Source of the DNA: Streptomyces violaceusniger
GTDB taxonomy: Bacteria; Actinomycetota; Actinomycetes; Streptomycetales; Streptomycetaceae
Assembly (NCBI GenBank): GCA_005405945.1
Contig: BJHW01000001.1
Span: 434,001-498,000, forward strand
Reading direction: 5' to 3'
DNA: 64,000 bases
Part shown: piece after piece, positions 19,050-27,365 of the stretch
How positions within the stretch are numbered: the first letter of the stretch is position 1
How the letters are laid out: each line of letters opens with the position of its first letter
Made by a program: the position numbers and the translations under genes
The notes under the pieces: generated by a model
The model's database searches: none
What the model was told of the DNA's origin: nothing
The model's input: the letters and a program-made list of their open reading frames with translations, nothing else

Positions 19050-19442
19050 ATGCCTTCGACGGCGCGTCCAGTGTTCGTGCGAGTGCCGGATATCAAGGTG
19101 CTGCCGGAGCCCGCGGAGCTGCCCGAGCCGCTGCCCGAGCCCGCAGTGGAGGACCTGCGCCTGGAGACGGTGCTGGGGGCCCTGAGCGACCCGCTGCGCC
19201 TGCGCATCGTGCGCAAACTCCTCCTGGAGTCGGAGCAGTTCGACCACACATGCGGCTGGTTCGGCCTGGACCGCCCCAAGTCCTCCCTGACCCACCACTT
19301 CAAGGCCTTGCGCGAGGCGGGCATCACCCGACAACGCCAGTACGGCCTGGAACGCCGCAGCCACGTCCGTGTCGACGACCTCAACGCCCGCTTCCCCGGC
19401 CTCCTGGACCTGATCGCGGCCTGGACGCCGGACGAGCCCTGA
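19050..19442 (+). CDS. ArsR-type winged-helix transcriptional regulator
   Basis: A 130-residue regulator. A proline/glutamate-rich N-terminus precedes the winged helix: TVLGALSDPLRLRIVRKLLL, then PKSSLTHHFKALREAG as recognition helix. No metal-binding Cys cluster is apparent (only one Cys, in HTCGWFGL), so it probably senses an organic ligand or redox state rather than a metal. AGGAG at 19038-19043 sets the start. It is divergent from the MFS gene with inverted repeats between, a classic self-regulated exporter pair. Confidence 0.88.
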   Translation: MPSTARPVFVRVPDIKVLPEPAELPEPLPEPAVEDLRLETVLGALSDPLRLRIVRKLLLESEQFDHTCGWFGLDRPKSSLTHHFKALREAGITRQRQYGLERRSHVRVDDLNARFPGLLDLIAAWTPDEP

Positions 19443-19812
19443 CACGACGGTCTTCCGGCGGACTACCTGTTCCGGCCAGACACCACAGAACCGGTACCGG
19501 TGCCCATGGGAACCGGGACGGGTATACCGGGTGGAGGTCGAGATCTGGCCGACCTGCATCGTCCTGCCCGCGAACTACCGGCTGGGGCTGCAGATCAGCG
19601 GCCACGACTTCGAGCGCGAACCCCCGGACGAGCCCCATGAGGCTTGGGTGTCGCGAGGCTCGGGACCGTGGCTCCACACGCATCCGGAAGACCGGCCGGC
19701 TGAGGCGTTCGCGGGACGCACCACCGTGCACACCGGCCGGGACACCGATTCCCACCTGCTGATCCCCGTCATTCCGCCGCGCGATGGGACGGTTGCACGG
19801 ATGTCGACCTGA
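19443..19812 (+). pseudogene. CocE/NonD-family hydrolase, C-terminal remnant
   Basis: The translated piece VEIWPTCIVLPANYRLGLQI followed by SGPWLHTHPEDRPAEAF and TDSHLLIPVIPP is the jelly-roll C-terminal domain of X-Pro dipeptidyl-peptidase/CocE-type hydrolases. The catalytic domain is absent. The first ~90 bases are in another frame. Confidence 0.55.
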
Positions 19813-19920
19813 GCGGTAAGTCGATCCTGATCACTGGCGCCGGACGCGGCATCGAGCACGCCTTCGCGGTCAATCCGGCAGCCGAGGGCGCGAGGATCGG
19901 GGTGCTCGAACTCGACCGTG
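19800..19920 (+). pseudogene. SDR dehydrogenase N-terminal remnant
   Basis: The stretch DLSGKSILITGAGRGIEHAF has the cofactor-binding TGxxxGI motif of a classical short-chain dehydrogenase and continues to GVLELDR, where it stops making sense. It directly follows the CocE remnant. Confidence 0.5.
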
Positions 19921-20168
19921 GTCAACAACGGCGGAAGCACGCCGGTAGCCACGCAGGCACACCAGCGGCTGCCGGCCACAGCCGCGAACGGCCACCACCG
20001 GGGACGCGTGCCTCCAGGAAATGCAACTCCCGCCAAGGGTCCGCCGCGTTCCGGACAAACTGACCGATGGCCACGTCGCGGAACCTGTCCTCCAGGCCAT
20101 CACCCATGACTGCGGCACCACCGCCCCCTGTCCTGCCCCGCGAGATCCCGCACGAAGGAACACGTCCC

Positions 20169-20594
20169 ATGCAAGACAACCTGGAAGACCGGCTGCGCGT
20201 CGTCGAAGACCGGTTGGCGATCTACGACCTGCTCGCCGCGCACCCACTCAGCGCGGACACCGGCGAGCCCGGATTCATCGAATCCATCTGCACTCCCGAC
20301 GTCGTGTTCGACCGTGGCGCCGGGCTGGCAGGCGCACGCGGCCGCGACAACATGGTCACCTTCGTCGGAAGCGACGCGCACCACACCGCCATCGCCGGCG
20401 GGCCGACGCATTTCGGCAATCTGCCGCTCATCGAACTCAACGGCGACACCGCCATGGCCACTTCCTACATCGCCCTCATCACGCCGGACGAGAAGGGCGA
20501 AGAACGAGAACTGGCCAACCACGGAACGTCGACGGGATTCCGCATCCACCGCATCGTCGCCAACCGCTGGTCACTCGTCCGTGAAGACGGATGA
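20169..20594 (+). CDS. SnoaL-like / NTF2-fold protein with a premature TGA
   Basis: The annotated frame gives 141 residues from ATG 20169 (MQDNLEDRLRVVEDRLAIYD; AAGGA upstream). VVFDRGAGLAGARG and ANHGTSTGFRIHRIVANRW are typical of SnoaL-like proteins of the DUF4440/SnoaL_4 kind. The frame stops at TGA 20592-20594 after VREDG. The same frame continues, without further stops, as WSIASRKVLPMDGSGPALDM up to TGA 20688-20690, which is what the C-terminus of this family looks like. A single C-to-T change (CGA to TGA) would explain it. Function unknown; neighbours are remnants. Confidence 0.75.
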   Translation: MQDNLEDRLRVVEDRLAIYDLLAAHPLSADTGEPGFIESICTPDVVFDRGAGLAGARGRDNMVTFVGSDAHHTAIAGGPTHFGNLPLIELNGDTAMATSYIALITPDEKGEERELANHGTSTGFRIHRIVANRWSLVREDG

Positions 20595-21004
20595 TGGTCG
20601 ATCGCGTCCCGGAAGGTCCTGCCCATGGACGGCAGCGGGCCGGCACTGGACATGTTGCGCCAGACCGCCACCTACTACACCGACCGCTGAAGGGCCCACC
20701 GTGTGTGAGGCATCCACCGGGCGAACCAGGACCCCGCGGAAGGGTTCTGGCGCTGGACCGGCACGTCGCGGCCGGCCGTCAGGGAACCGGCACAAGCCGG
20801 CCGTGAGATGGTTCCGCCGCTGGTGATCGCGCCGGCCCAGCTACTGCGGGTGCTGGACGACACGTCCGTGAACATCGCACTGCCGAGCATCCAGGGCGGG
20901 CTCGCCGACACGCCCGCACATCTGCCCTGGACGTGAACGCCTAAGCCCGACACGTGGAGGGCGAGTCCGCGGCGCGCGTCTCCAGGGCCGACAGGAAGCG
21001 CGGG
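20595..21004. other. Remnant zone between SnoaL-like gene and aldo-keto reductase
   Basis: The first ~96 bases continue the SnoaL-like frame past its stop. The rest holds an MFS N-terminal fragment at 20808-20936 and no intact gene. Confidence 0.55.
20808..20936 (+). pseudogene. MFS (DHA2-type) exporter N-terminal fragment
   Basis: The 42-residue piece contains VLDDTSVNIALPSIQGGLAD, the first-helix signature of DHA2 drug exporters (usually LDxTIVNVALP), then stops. The rest of the transporter is missing. Confidence 0.55.
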
Positions 21005-21892
21005 CTACCCCTCCAGCGCGGCCAGCGCCTCCTCGTCGAGCACGACGTCGGCGGCGGCGAGGTTCTTCTCGAGGTGGTCGATGCTGCGGGCGCCGGGGAT
21101 GAGAAGCGTCTGCGGCCCCCGGGTGAGCACCCATGCCAGCCCGACCTGGGACGGGGTTGCGCCCAGCCGCGTCGCTACCTCCCGCACGGCGGGCTGGTCG
21201 GCGACCTTCGGCAGCTCCGGGAACCCCGACCCGAGCGGGAAGTACGGCGCCCAGGCAATGCCGTGCTCGCGGCAGAGGTCGAGCACCGGCTCGGACGAAC
21301 GGTCGACGAGGCTGTAGGCGTTCTGCACGCAGACGACGCCGGCCGGCAGGGCGTGCCGTAGCTGATCGGCGTCGACGTGGCTGAGGCCGATTCCGCCGAG
21401 CAGCCCGGCGTCGCGCAGGGCGATCAGCTCGGCGAGCTGGTCGTCGAAGTCGACTCGCTGGCCGGCGGGGATTCCTTGCGTCCCGTACATCGGGTAGATG
21501 TTGACCACGTCGAGGCGCTCGACGCCCAGGGTGCGCAGGTTCGCCTCCAGCTCGGAGCGCAGTTCGGCGGGCCTTTGCGCCGGACGCAGCCCGTACTGGC
21601 CGCCCGGGTCGCTGGTGGCACCGACCTTGCCGGCCAGCACCAGATGCCCGGGGTAGGGATGCAGCGCGGCTCGGATGCGCCCGTTGACGCGGCCCGCTCC
21701 GTAGAACTCGGCGGTGTCGATGTGGTCGACGCCCAGCTCGACGGCCCGACGCAGCACGGCGAGGGCGCGCTCCTGGTCACCGTGCTCGAGCTGCATCGCG
21801 CCGTAGCCGATGCGGGCGACGGGACGCCCGGCGAGAGACGCGAGCCCGCCGGGGTGTGGGCGTGCGCCCGAAGTGGTGCGAGTGGTGGTCAT
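21005..21892 (-). CDS. Aldo/keto reductase
   Basis: A 295-residue NADPH-dependent aldo/keto reductase. The catalytic set is visible: Asp in IDTAEFYGAG with the active-site Tyr in the same stretch, Lys in LVLAGKVGA, and His-type region near GLSHVDADQL. The C-terminal cofactor-phosphate segment reads LIPGARSIDHLEKNL. Start MTTTRTTSG at 21892 is preferred to 21946, which lies within the divergent operators. Such enzymes reduce carbonyls; the substrate is unknown. It diverges from the TetR gene at 21976 and is very likely controlled by it. Confidence 0.9.
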   Translation of the reverse strand: MTTTRTTSGARPHPGGLASLAGRPVARIGYGAMQLEHGDQERALAVLRRAVELGVDHIDTAEFYGAGRVNGRIRAALHPYPGHLVLAGKVGATSDPGGQYGLRPAQRPAELRSELEANLRTLGVERLDVVNIYPMYGTQGIPAGQRVDFDDQLAELIALRDAGLLGGIGLSHVDADQLRHALPAGVVCVQNAYSLVDRSSEPVLDLCREHGIAWAPYFPLGSGFPELPKVADQPAVREVATRLGATPSQVGLAWVLTRGPQTLLIPGARSIDHLEKNLAAADVVLDEEALAALEG

Positions 21893-21928
21893 GGTCGGAC
21901 TCCCCTGGAACGGTAGGCTCACGACTAA

Positions 21929-21971
21929 GCGGAGGAGCCTCCGCAACGTATCACAACCGGAGGCACCTCCG
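21929..21971. promoter_or_regulatory. Two TetR-type operators between aldo-keto reductase and TetR
   Basis: GCGGAGGAGCCTCCGC (21929-21944) and CGGAGGCACCTCCG (21958-21971) are palindromes with 7- and 6-bp arms and the same half-site. Together they fill the 83-base divergent gap, and the second ends just before the TetR ATG, fitting autorepression. Confidence 0.7.
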
Positions 21972-21975
21972 CTTC

Positions 21976-22788
21976 ATGGCCGCTGTCGACCGTGAACCAC
22001 GCCTGCGGGCCGATGCCCAGCGCAACCGGGCCCGCCTCCTCGAGGTGGCCCGCGCCGCCTTCGCCGACGGACAGACGCCGACCCTGGAGGCCGCCGCCCG
22101 CGAGGCCGGCGTAGGGATCGGCACTCTCTACCGGCACTACCCGACCCGTGAGGCGCTCATCGAGGCGGTTTATCGCGCCGAGCGCGCACAGTTGTGCTCG
22201 CGCGTGGAACCGCTGCTCGCCGAGCACGAGCCCGTCACCGCACTGCGCACGTGGATGGACCAGCAGGCCACCGCAAGACCGTCTGCACCACTGCCCGATA
22301 CCTCGGTGCATCAGCCGTGGTCTGGGCATGGGGCACTCACGGTGAAGCCTCCTCGCACCCGCCCTGCGCTCCACACGAGGCATCCCCTCCAAACAGGCGC
22401 CGCCCTCAGGAATACCGAGGTCAGCTCACCGCGCAGCTCGCCCTCTGAGCGGGCCCGCCGTCGACAGCACGGCGGGCCTGGCGCGACGTCGCTCATCGAA
22501 CGACGTGGCGAGCGGTTCCATCCGGCTGTCCGTCGGTCTCTCGCTCGCCCTGGGGGCCGGGTGGCGGGGCAGTGGTTCGCCGCCGGATCAGGTGTGTGGG
22601 CAGGACGACGTGCTGTTCGCGGTCCGCCGCGCAAATCGATTTGGGTGATCCGGGTGCCCAGCTCGGCCGCGGCGGCGAAGTCCGAGACGGTGAGGACGCG
22701 GTCGGGGTCCCCGGTCAGCCCGGTCAGGGTCGGCAGTGAGCCGCCGGCCGACCCGCCTGGTCGGTGCGGTCGATCCGGCCGCCGGTAG
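21976..22788 (+). CDS. TetR-family regulator with intact DNA-binding domain and replaced C-terminus
   Basis: The first ~95 residues are a normal TetR DNA-binding domain: RNRARLLEVARAAFADGQTP, LEAAAREAGVGIGTLYRHYP, TREALIEAVYRAERAQL. After TALRTWMDQ the expected ligand-binding domain is lost; what follows is low-complexity, Arg/Pro-rich translation of unrelated DNA to 22788. The ORF length is therefore an artefact of high GC. Two good operators lie just upstream, so a truncated repressor could still bind DNA but could not respond to ligand normally. Confidence 0.6.
   Translation: MAAVDREPRLRADAQRNRARLLEVARAAFADGQTPTLEAAAREAGVGIGTLYRHYPTREALIEAVYRAERAQLCSRVEPLLAEHEPVTALRTWMDQQATARPSAPLPDTSVHQPWSGHGALTVKPPRTRPALHTRHPLQTGAALRNTEVSSPRSSPSERARRRQHGGPGATSLIERRGERFHPAVRRSLARPGGRVAGQWFAAGSGVWAGRRAVRGPPRKSIWVIRVPSSAAAAKSETVRTRSGSPVSPVRVGSEPPADPPGRCGRSGRR
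22493..22633 (-). pseudogene. LacI-family regulator, C-terminal tail remnant
   Basis: The frame EQHVVLPTHLIRRRTTAPPP is the typical end of actinobacterial LacI regulators (VLLPT-x-L-V-x-R-x-S/T-TAPP). No other part of the gene is present. It is antisense to the artefactual tail of the TetR ORF. The interval from here to 23092 otherwise shows no intact gene; a minus-strand piece near 22650-22740 resembles an alcohol-dehydrogenase fragment. Confidence 0.4.
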
Positions 22789-23092
22789 GGGCTGCGTCCA
22801 GGGCGCGGTCGACGCGGCCTGCGGCCAGTGCGGCAGCGGCGGCAGCTGGTCGACCAAGAGGCCGCAGACCAACGCCGCGATCCACAGCTACACCGTGGCC
22901 TTCCCGGCCACCAGCGCGATCTTCGCCGCCGACGCCGTCAGCTGCGGCGTGATCCCGCGAACCGGCAACCCCAAACCCGCCGGACCCGCCGGACCTGCCT
23001 CCGGCGGGTGGCCCAGGCTCAATGACGACGGCCCAGGGCCGGGTGCGAGCCCCTTTGCGCTGCCCTCGATCTGTGCTACAGATAAGCGCAAT

Positions 23093-23110
23093 GGTTGACA
23101 GGTTGATAGG
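23093..23110. promoter_or_regulatory. GntR/FadR-type motif, copy 1
   Basis: GGTTGACAGGTTGATAGG, 24 bases before the start of the dehydrogenase at 23134. Closely related copies lie at 24683 and 25579. It also contains TTGACA, so it may overlap the -35 box. Confidence 0.65.
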
Positions 23111-23133
23111 TGACTGAATGCCAAGGAGGCATC

Positions 23134-24198
23134 GTGAAGCTGGCAGTACTGCCCGGCGACGACATAGGTCCCGAGATCACGGCGGCGACTCTGGAAGTAC
23201 TGGACGCCGCGGACCAACGCTTCGGCCTGGGGCTCGAGTACGACCGGCACGAGGTAGGCATGGCGTCACACCGTGCGAAGGGCACGACGCTGCCCGAATC
23301 CGTCCTTCGGGCGGCGCATGAGGCCGACGGGATGGTCCTGGGCCCGGCCGGCATGACCGAGTACCCGCCTCTCGACCAGGGCGGCGTCAACGTCCCCGGT
23401 ACCGTGCGCAAGCGCTTCGAGCTCTACGCCAACATCCGCCCCGCCCGCTCGCGCATCGGTGTCGCCAACGCCCGACCCGGCCTTGACTGCGTGATCGTCA
23501 GGGAGAACACCGAGGGCTTCTACGCCGACCGCAGCCTCTTCAACGGGTACGGCGAGTTCATGCCCACCGAGGACGTCGCGATGTCCATGCGCGTGATCAC
23601 CGCTCGCGCCTCGCGGCGCATCGCCACGGTGGCCTTCGAACGGGCTCGGCAGCGGCGCGGGCACGTCACGGTGGTGGGCAAGCGCCACGTGTTGCAGGTG
23701 ACCGATGGCCTGTTCATGGATCAGGTGCGCGCGGTCGCGGCGGACCACCCCGATGTGGAACTGCGTGAGATCGACATAGACGCCATGGCGGCGGCCGTCT
23801 ACACCCACCCCGGCGACTTCGACGTCATCCTCACCACCAATATGTTCGGCGACATCTTGTCGAACCTGACGGCGGCCCTGTCCGGCGGTCTCGGCCTTTC
23901 GGCGTCGCTGAACGTGGGTGACGACTACGCGGCCGCCAACGCCGGCCATGGGTCCGCGCCCGACATCGCGGGCCGCGGAATCGCCAACCCGACCAGCCTG
24001 ATCCTCTCCAGCGCACTGCTGCTGCGCTGGTGGAGCGGGCGCTCGGGGAACAGCGCGTTCGAGGCCGCCGCTTCCCGGATCGAGGAGGTCGCCGACGAGG
24101 TACTGGCCGAGGGCAAGACCGTCACTGCGGACCTCGGCGGCAGCGCGTCGACCATCGAGTACGCGCGCGAGCTGTGCAGCCGCATCGCCGCGGAGTGA
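23134..24198 (+). CDS. Isocitrate/isopropylmalate-dehydrogenase-family enzyme, tartrate/D-malate dehydrogenase-like
   Basis: A 354-residue beta-decarboxylating dehydrogenase. VLPGDDIGPEITAA is the N-terminal cofactor and substrate loop. IRPARS and VRENTEGFYADR carry the substrate-binding Arg and Glu. VVGKRHVLQ holds the catalytic Lys, and TTNMFGDILSNLTAALSGGL the Mg-binding Asp and family signature, with GSAPDIAGRGIANP following. The usual Leu pocket is not clearly that of LeuB, and the neighbours are not leucine genes, so a catabolic 2-hydroxyacid (tartrate, D-malate or alkylmalate) is likelier. GTG 23134 has AAGGAGG at 23122-23129; GTG 23110 has none. Confidence 0.85.
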   Translation: MKLAVLPGDDIGPEITAATLEVLDAADQRFGLGLEYDRHEVGMASHRAKGTTLPESVLRAAHEADGMVLGPAGMTEYPPLDQGGVNVPGTVRKRFELYANIRPARSRIGVANARPGLDCVIVRENTEGFYADRSLFNGYGEFMPTEDVAMSMRVITARASRRIATVAFERARQRRGHVTVVGKRHVLQVTDGLFMDQVRAVAADHPDVELREIDIDAMAAAVYTHPGDFDVILTTNMFGDILSNLTAALSGGLGLSASLNVGDDYAAANAGHGSAPDIAGRGIANPTSLILSSALLLRWWSGRSGNSAFEAAASRIEEVADEVLAEGKTVTADLGGSASTIEYARELCSRIAAE

Positions 24199-24273
24199 CC
24201 AGCCGCCCGCGCAGCACCCGGTGCGTTCCACTCGTACCGCGCGCCTTCAGACCCCTACGGAGGAGAGAAAACC

Positions 24274-24600
24274 TTGTTCGCCCTCATCGTTTCGCTTCAC
24301 GTCCAGCCCGGTGAGCGGGAGGAGTTCCTCCGGGTCATCCAAGCCAATGCGGAGGCTTCCCTGCGGGATGAACCGGGTTGCCTGAGGTTCGACATCATCG
24401 AGCAGCACGACGCCGAGAACCGGTTTCTGCTGTACGAGGTGTACCAGGACGAGCAGGCATTTTACGAGGGGCACCGCGGTTCTGCCCACTACGCGCGCTG
24501 GCGCGAGCGGATGCCTCACCTCCTCGTCGAGGGCGGACACAGCAATGCCTTCGGCACCACGATCCACCTCTCCTCCCCCGAGACGGCTACGACAAGTTGA
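24274..24600 (+). CDS. Antibiotic-biosynthesis-monooxygenase (YgiN-like) domain protein
   Basis: A 108-residue ferredoxin-like-fold protein of the ABM family: FALIVSLHVQPGEREEFLRV, EPGCLRFDIIEQHDAENRFL and YEVYQDEQAFYEGHRGSAHY are the three diagnostic blocks. Such cofactor-free proteins oxidise quinol-like or enol substrates or detoxify side products. The start is TTG 24274 with GGAGGAGAG upstream. It lies 75 bases after the dehydrogenase in the same direction, probably in one transcript. Confidence 0.85.
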   Translation: MFALIVSLHVQPGEREEFLRVIQANAEASLRDEPGCLRFDIIEQHDAENRFLLYEVYQDEQAFYEGHRGSAHYARWRERMPHLLVEGGHSNAFGTTIHLSSPETATTS

Positions 24601-24682
24601 CGTTCCGCCGCCTGCCCCCTCGCCCCGCACGCCGAGTGTGGCACCGGCACCCTCATGGTCGGGCGGCTGCCGAGTACCCTTT

Positions 24683-24700
24683 GGATGACAGGTTGATGTC
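24683..24700. promoter_or_regulatory. GntR/FadR-type motif, copy 2
   Basis: GGATGACAGGTTGATGTC, 41 bases before the GntR gene at 24741, matching the copy at 23093 in 14 of 18 positions. It probably serves autoregulation. Confidence 0.6.
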
Positions 24701-24740
24701 CGGCGTACAAGGGAGCCGGGCCTGCACGAGAGGACTCAGC

Positions 24741-25469
24741 ATGAGCGCCGGCCTGACCCGGGTGGAGCGTGTTCAGCGGGATGCTCCCGCGTTGCAGGTC
24801 GCGCGGCAGCTCCTTGGTTATCTCCTGGAGTCCGGAAAGGCTCAGGTGGGCCAGAAGCTGCCGGCCGAGCGGGAACTCGTGGAGACCTTCGGTGTCGGGC
24901 GGTCGTCCGTGCGCGAGGCGTTGAAGTCCCTCAGCCTCCTTGGACTGCTGGAGATTCGCCAGGGTGACGGGACGTATGTACGCAATCCCAGCTCGGACCT
25001 GCTGCCGCAGGTGATCGAGTGGGGCTTGATGCTGAGCGACCACAAGACGGCTGAGATGATCGAGGCCCGGCTCGTGATCGAGGTTGCCGTAGCCGAGTTC
25101 GCCGCGGCCCGCCGCACGGAGGAGGACCTGGCCGATCTCGAGCGACACCTGCGCGGGATGAAGGACAGCGTGGACTCGCCGCAGGACTGGGTCGAGCACG
25201 ACATGCAGTTCCACTTCGCCGTGGCGCGCGCCTCACACAACGGCGCCCTTGCCGACTACCTGCTGCGGCTGCGCTCCCTGCTCGGGGCGTGGATCAAGCG
25301 GAACCAGGAGACCGGCGGCGGCAACGCGGACAAGTACGAAGAGCACCACGCCGTCTACGTCGCGATACGGGATCAGGATGCCACGGCCGCGGGCGTGGCG
25401 ATGCGCCGCCACATCAACCGGGTGGCCACCCGGTTGGATACCTCTGAGGCCACAGAGGCATCCAGCTGA
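24741..25469 (+). CDS. GntR-family regulator, FadR/FCD subfamily (regulator 1)
   Basis: A 242-residue regulator. The winged helix spans ~15-75 (QKLPAERELVETFGVGRSSV, then REALKSLSLLGLLEIRQGDG). The all-helical FCD effector domain follows, with the metal/carboxylate-binding residues spread over EHDMQFHFAVARASHN, HHAVYVAI and RRHINRV. FCD regulators usually bind organic acids. ATG 24741 (MSAGLTRVERVQ) has GAGAGGAC upstream. The motif shared by 23093, 24683 and 25579 is its likely site, so it should control the dehydrogenase, itself and, with regulator 2, the CitMHS importer. A strong hairpin follows the gene. Confidence 0.88.
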   Translation: MSAGLTRVERVQRDAPALQVARQLLGYLLESGKAQVGQKLPAERELVETFGVGRSSVREALKSLSLLGLLEIRQGDGTYVRNPSSDLLPQVIEWGLMLSDHKTAEMIEARLVIEVAVAEFAAARRTEEDLADLERHLRGMKDSVDSPQDWVEHDMQFHFAVARASHNGALADYLLRLRSLLGAWIKRNQETGGGNADKYEEHHAVYVAIRDQDATAAGVAMRRHINRVATRLDTSEATEASS

Positions 25470-25481
25470 TCTTCCCGCGTG

Positions 25482-25515
25482 GTGCTGTGCCTCCCGCCCG
25501 GGTGAGGCACAGCAC
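25482..25515. terminator. Hairpin terminator after GntR regulator 1
   Basis: GTGCTGTGCCTC (25482-25493) pairs perfectly with 25504-25515 across a 10-base loop, beginning 13 bases after the stop. No T-run follows, as is common in actinobacteria. Confidence 0.75.
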
Positions 25516-25578
25516 GCGATCGCATACAGCACCACCACAAGCACCGTCCGCCATGAGCCGGACCACTCTGGGCGAATT

Positions 25579-25596
25579 GGTTGACAGGTGGATGGG
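25579..25596. promoter_or_regulatory. GntR/FadR-type motif, copy 3
   Basis: GGTTGACAGGTGGATGGG matches the copy at 23093 in 16 of 18 positions. It lies ~320 bases upstream of the CitMHS importer. Confidence 0.6.
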
Positions 25597-25872
25597 CGGA
25601 CGCATCCTGGCGAGGGCCAATTCCCAAAACGACCATCACGGAATGCCGCCCCGGAAGCCGAATTGACACATGCGTCCGGTTTATCGAGAAACTGACCGCC
25701 CAACCATTTCTCCGGGGCGACATCCCGTAGAAACCCCCTCAACAACCCGTCTGGCCACGCCGACAGACGGGCCTTTGGGATATCCAAAATAGCGCCCATC
25801 GTTGCGCCACAAATTTCCGCGAATTTCCGCGAATTATTGTCGGCAAGAGTCTATGCAGCACTGAATTCAGCA

Positions 25873-25882
25873 ATGTATACAG
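25873..25882. promoter_or_regulatory. TGTATACA box upstream of the CitMHS importer
   Basis: ATGTATACAG, with the palindromic core TGTATACA at 25874-25881, sits 36 bases before the importer ATG. The same core precedes the Ldh operon (31366) and GntR regulator 2 (32204). Confidence 0.65.
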
Positions 25883-25916
25883 GGCTCGTTACGGCTGCAT
25901 AGAGAGGAGATGGCCA

Positions 25917-27365
25917 ATGTTGGTCATCCTGGGATTCGCGATGATCGCGACGTTCCTCTACCTGATTACGACGAAGCGCATGATGCCCGTCGCCGCCCTG
26001 ATCCTCGTGCCCATCATCTTCGGGCTCATCGCCGGCGGCGGGTTGTCGCTCAGTGACGACATCGCCAAGTCGATCGAGGACGCCGCCCCGACGGCTGCCC
26101 TGCTGTTCTTCGCCATCACTTTCTTCGGGGTCATGATCGACGTCGGTCTCTTCGATCCGCTGATCCGCGGCATTCTGCGGGTAGTGCACAACGACCCCGT
26201 CAAGGTCGTCGTCGGCACGGCACTGCTGTCTGCGATCGTGTCGCTCGACGGGGACGGCTCGACCACGTTCATCATCGTGACGTCGGCATTCCTGCCGGTC
26301 TACCTTCGCCTCGGGATGAGTCCTGTGGTGCTCACCTGCGTCACCTCCACCGCGAACGGTGTTCTGAACACCGTGCCGTGGGGTGGCTCCACCGCTCGTG
26401 CGGCGGCGGCCTTGAAGGTCTCCCCCATCGAGATCTTCGTACCGATGATCCCTGCGATCGCAGCCGGACTCGTTGCGACTCTGTTCTTCGCCTATTTCCT
26501 CGGCCGCAGCGAGCGTCGCCGACTGGACACCGTGGAGCTACGCGACGGGGTTCTGCGCAAGAACCGTGAGACCAACATGGGCACGAACGACATCCCCGCG
26601 CCGACCACTGCCGAGGTTACCGCTTCCAGCGGATCCGGCGGGTCTCGCCCGGACGCTTCTGCGGACCCCGGCCCCTCCCCCAGCGACGCGGCGGACACCG
26701 AGGAACAGTCGCTCATCGCCTCCGATGGCCATATTCGTCGGCCCCACGCCCGCCCCAAGCTGCGGTGGGTCAATCTCATCCTGACCCTCAGCGTCATGAC
26801 GCTGCTGGTCGCGGGCGCGGTCGAGCCGGCCGTCGTCTTCTTCATCGGTGTTTCCTGCGCGTTGATCCTCAACTTCCGGCAGGTGGCCGAACAGCGAGCG
26901 CAGTTGGAAGCCCATGCGTCCAGCGTCGTCAACGTCGTCGGCATGGTCTTCGCTGCCACGGTGCTCACCGGCGTGCTGAGCGGCAGCGGCATGGTCGAGG
27001 CGATGGCCGAATGGCTCGTCGGCATCATCCCCGAATCCCTCGGCGGGCACTTCCCCATCATCGCCGGTCTTCTGTCGATCCCGATGACCTTCTTCACGAG
27101 CAACGACGCCTTCTACTTCGGCATGCTGCCGGTACTCAACGAGACCGCCTCGCACTTCGGCATCACCTCACTGGAAATGGCGCGTGCATCACTGGTCGGC
27201 CAGCCGCTGCACCAGTCCAGTCCGATCGTCGCCTCGTTCCTGCTGCTGGTGGGCCTGGCCAAGGTCGACCTCGGCGACCACCACCGCAAGACCATCTGGC
27301 GCGCCGCGATGGTGGGGCTGATCATGCTCGGCGTCGGCAGCCTGACACTCGCCTTCCCCATCTGA
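25917..27365 (+). CDS. CitMHS-family metal-citrate / carboxylate:proton symporter
   Basis: A 482-residue membrane protein with ~12 helices. It shows the CitMHS pattern: LFFAITFFGVMIDVGLFDPL, VSLDGDGSTTFIIV (the conserved DGDGST loop), STANGVLNTVPWGG, and in the second half FTSNDAFYFGMLPVL and GQPLHQSSPIVAS. Members import citrate or related di/tricarboxylates complexed with Mg or Ca together with protons. A hydrophilic loop of ~90 residues separates the two halves, longer than usual. ATG 25917 has AGAGGAG upstream. Both GntR-type motifs lie in its leader. Confidence 0.9.
   Translation: MLVILGFAMIATFLYLITTKRMMPVAALILVPIIFGLIAGGGLSLSDDIAKSIEDAAPTAALLFFAITFFGVMIDVGLFDPLIRGILRVVHNDPVKVVVGTALLSAIVSLDGDGSTTFIIVTSAFLPVYLRLGMSPVVLTCVTSTANGVLNTVPWGGSTARAAAALKVSPIEIFVPMIPAIAAGLVATLFFAYFLGRSERRRLDTVELRDGVLRKNRETNMGTNDIPAPTTAEVTASSGSGGSRPDASADPGPSPSDAADTEEQSLIASDGHIRRPHARPKLRWVNLILTLSVMTLLVAGAVEPAVVFFIGVSCALILNFRQVAEQRAQLEAHASSVVNVVGMVFAATVLTGVLSGSGMVEAMAEWLVGIIPESLGGHFPIIAGLLSIPMTFFTSNDAFYFGMLPVLNETASHFGITSLEMARASLVGQPLHQSSPIVASFLLLVGLAKVDLGDHHRKTIWRAAMVGLIMLGVGSLTLAFPI

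Larger units (their letters stand above)
25516..25916. other. Long AT-richer leader of the CitMHS importer
   Basis: This 400-base region holds no gene. It carries one GntR-1 motif (25579), an AT-rich stretch with the tandem AATTTCCGCG repeat at about 25812-25831, and one TGTATACA box (25874) before the importer start. An untranslated leader or more than one promoter is likely. Confidence 0.6.

Noticed and set aside
22588..23092. Possible membrane-protein or permease remnant on the minus strand
   Set aside because: Hydrophobic pieces (KIALVAGKATV, LWIAALVCGLLVDQ) are separated by a stop and match no family I can name.
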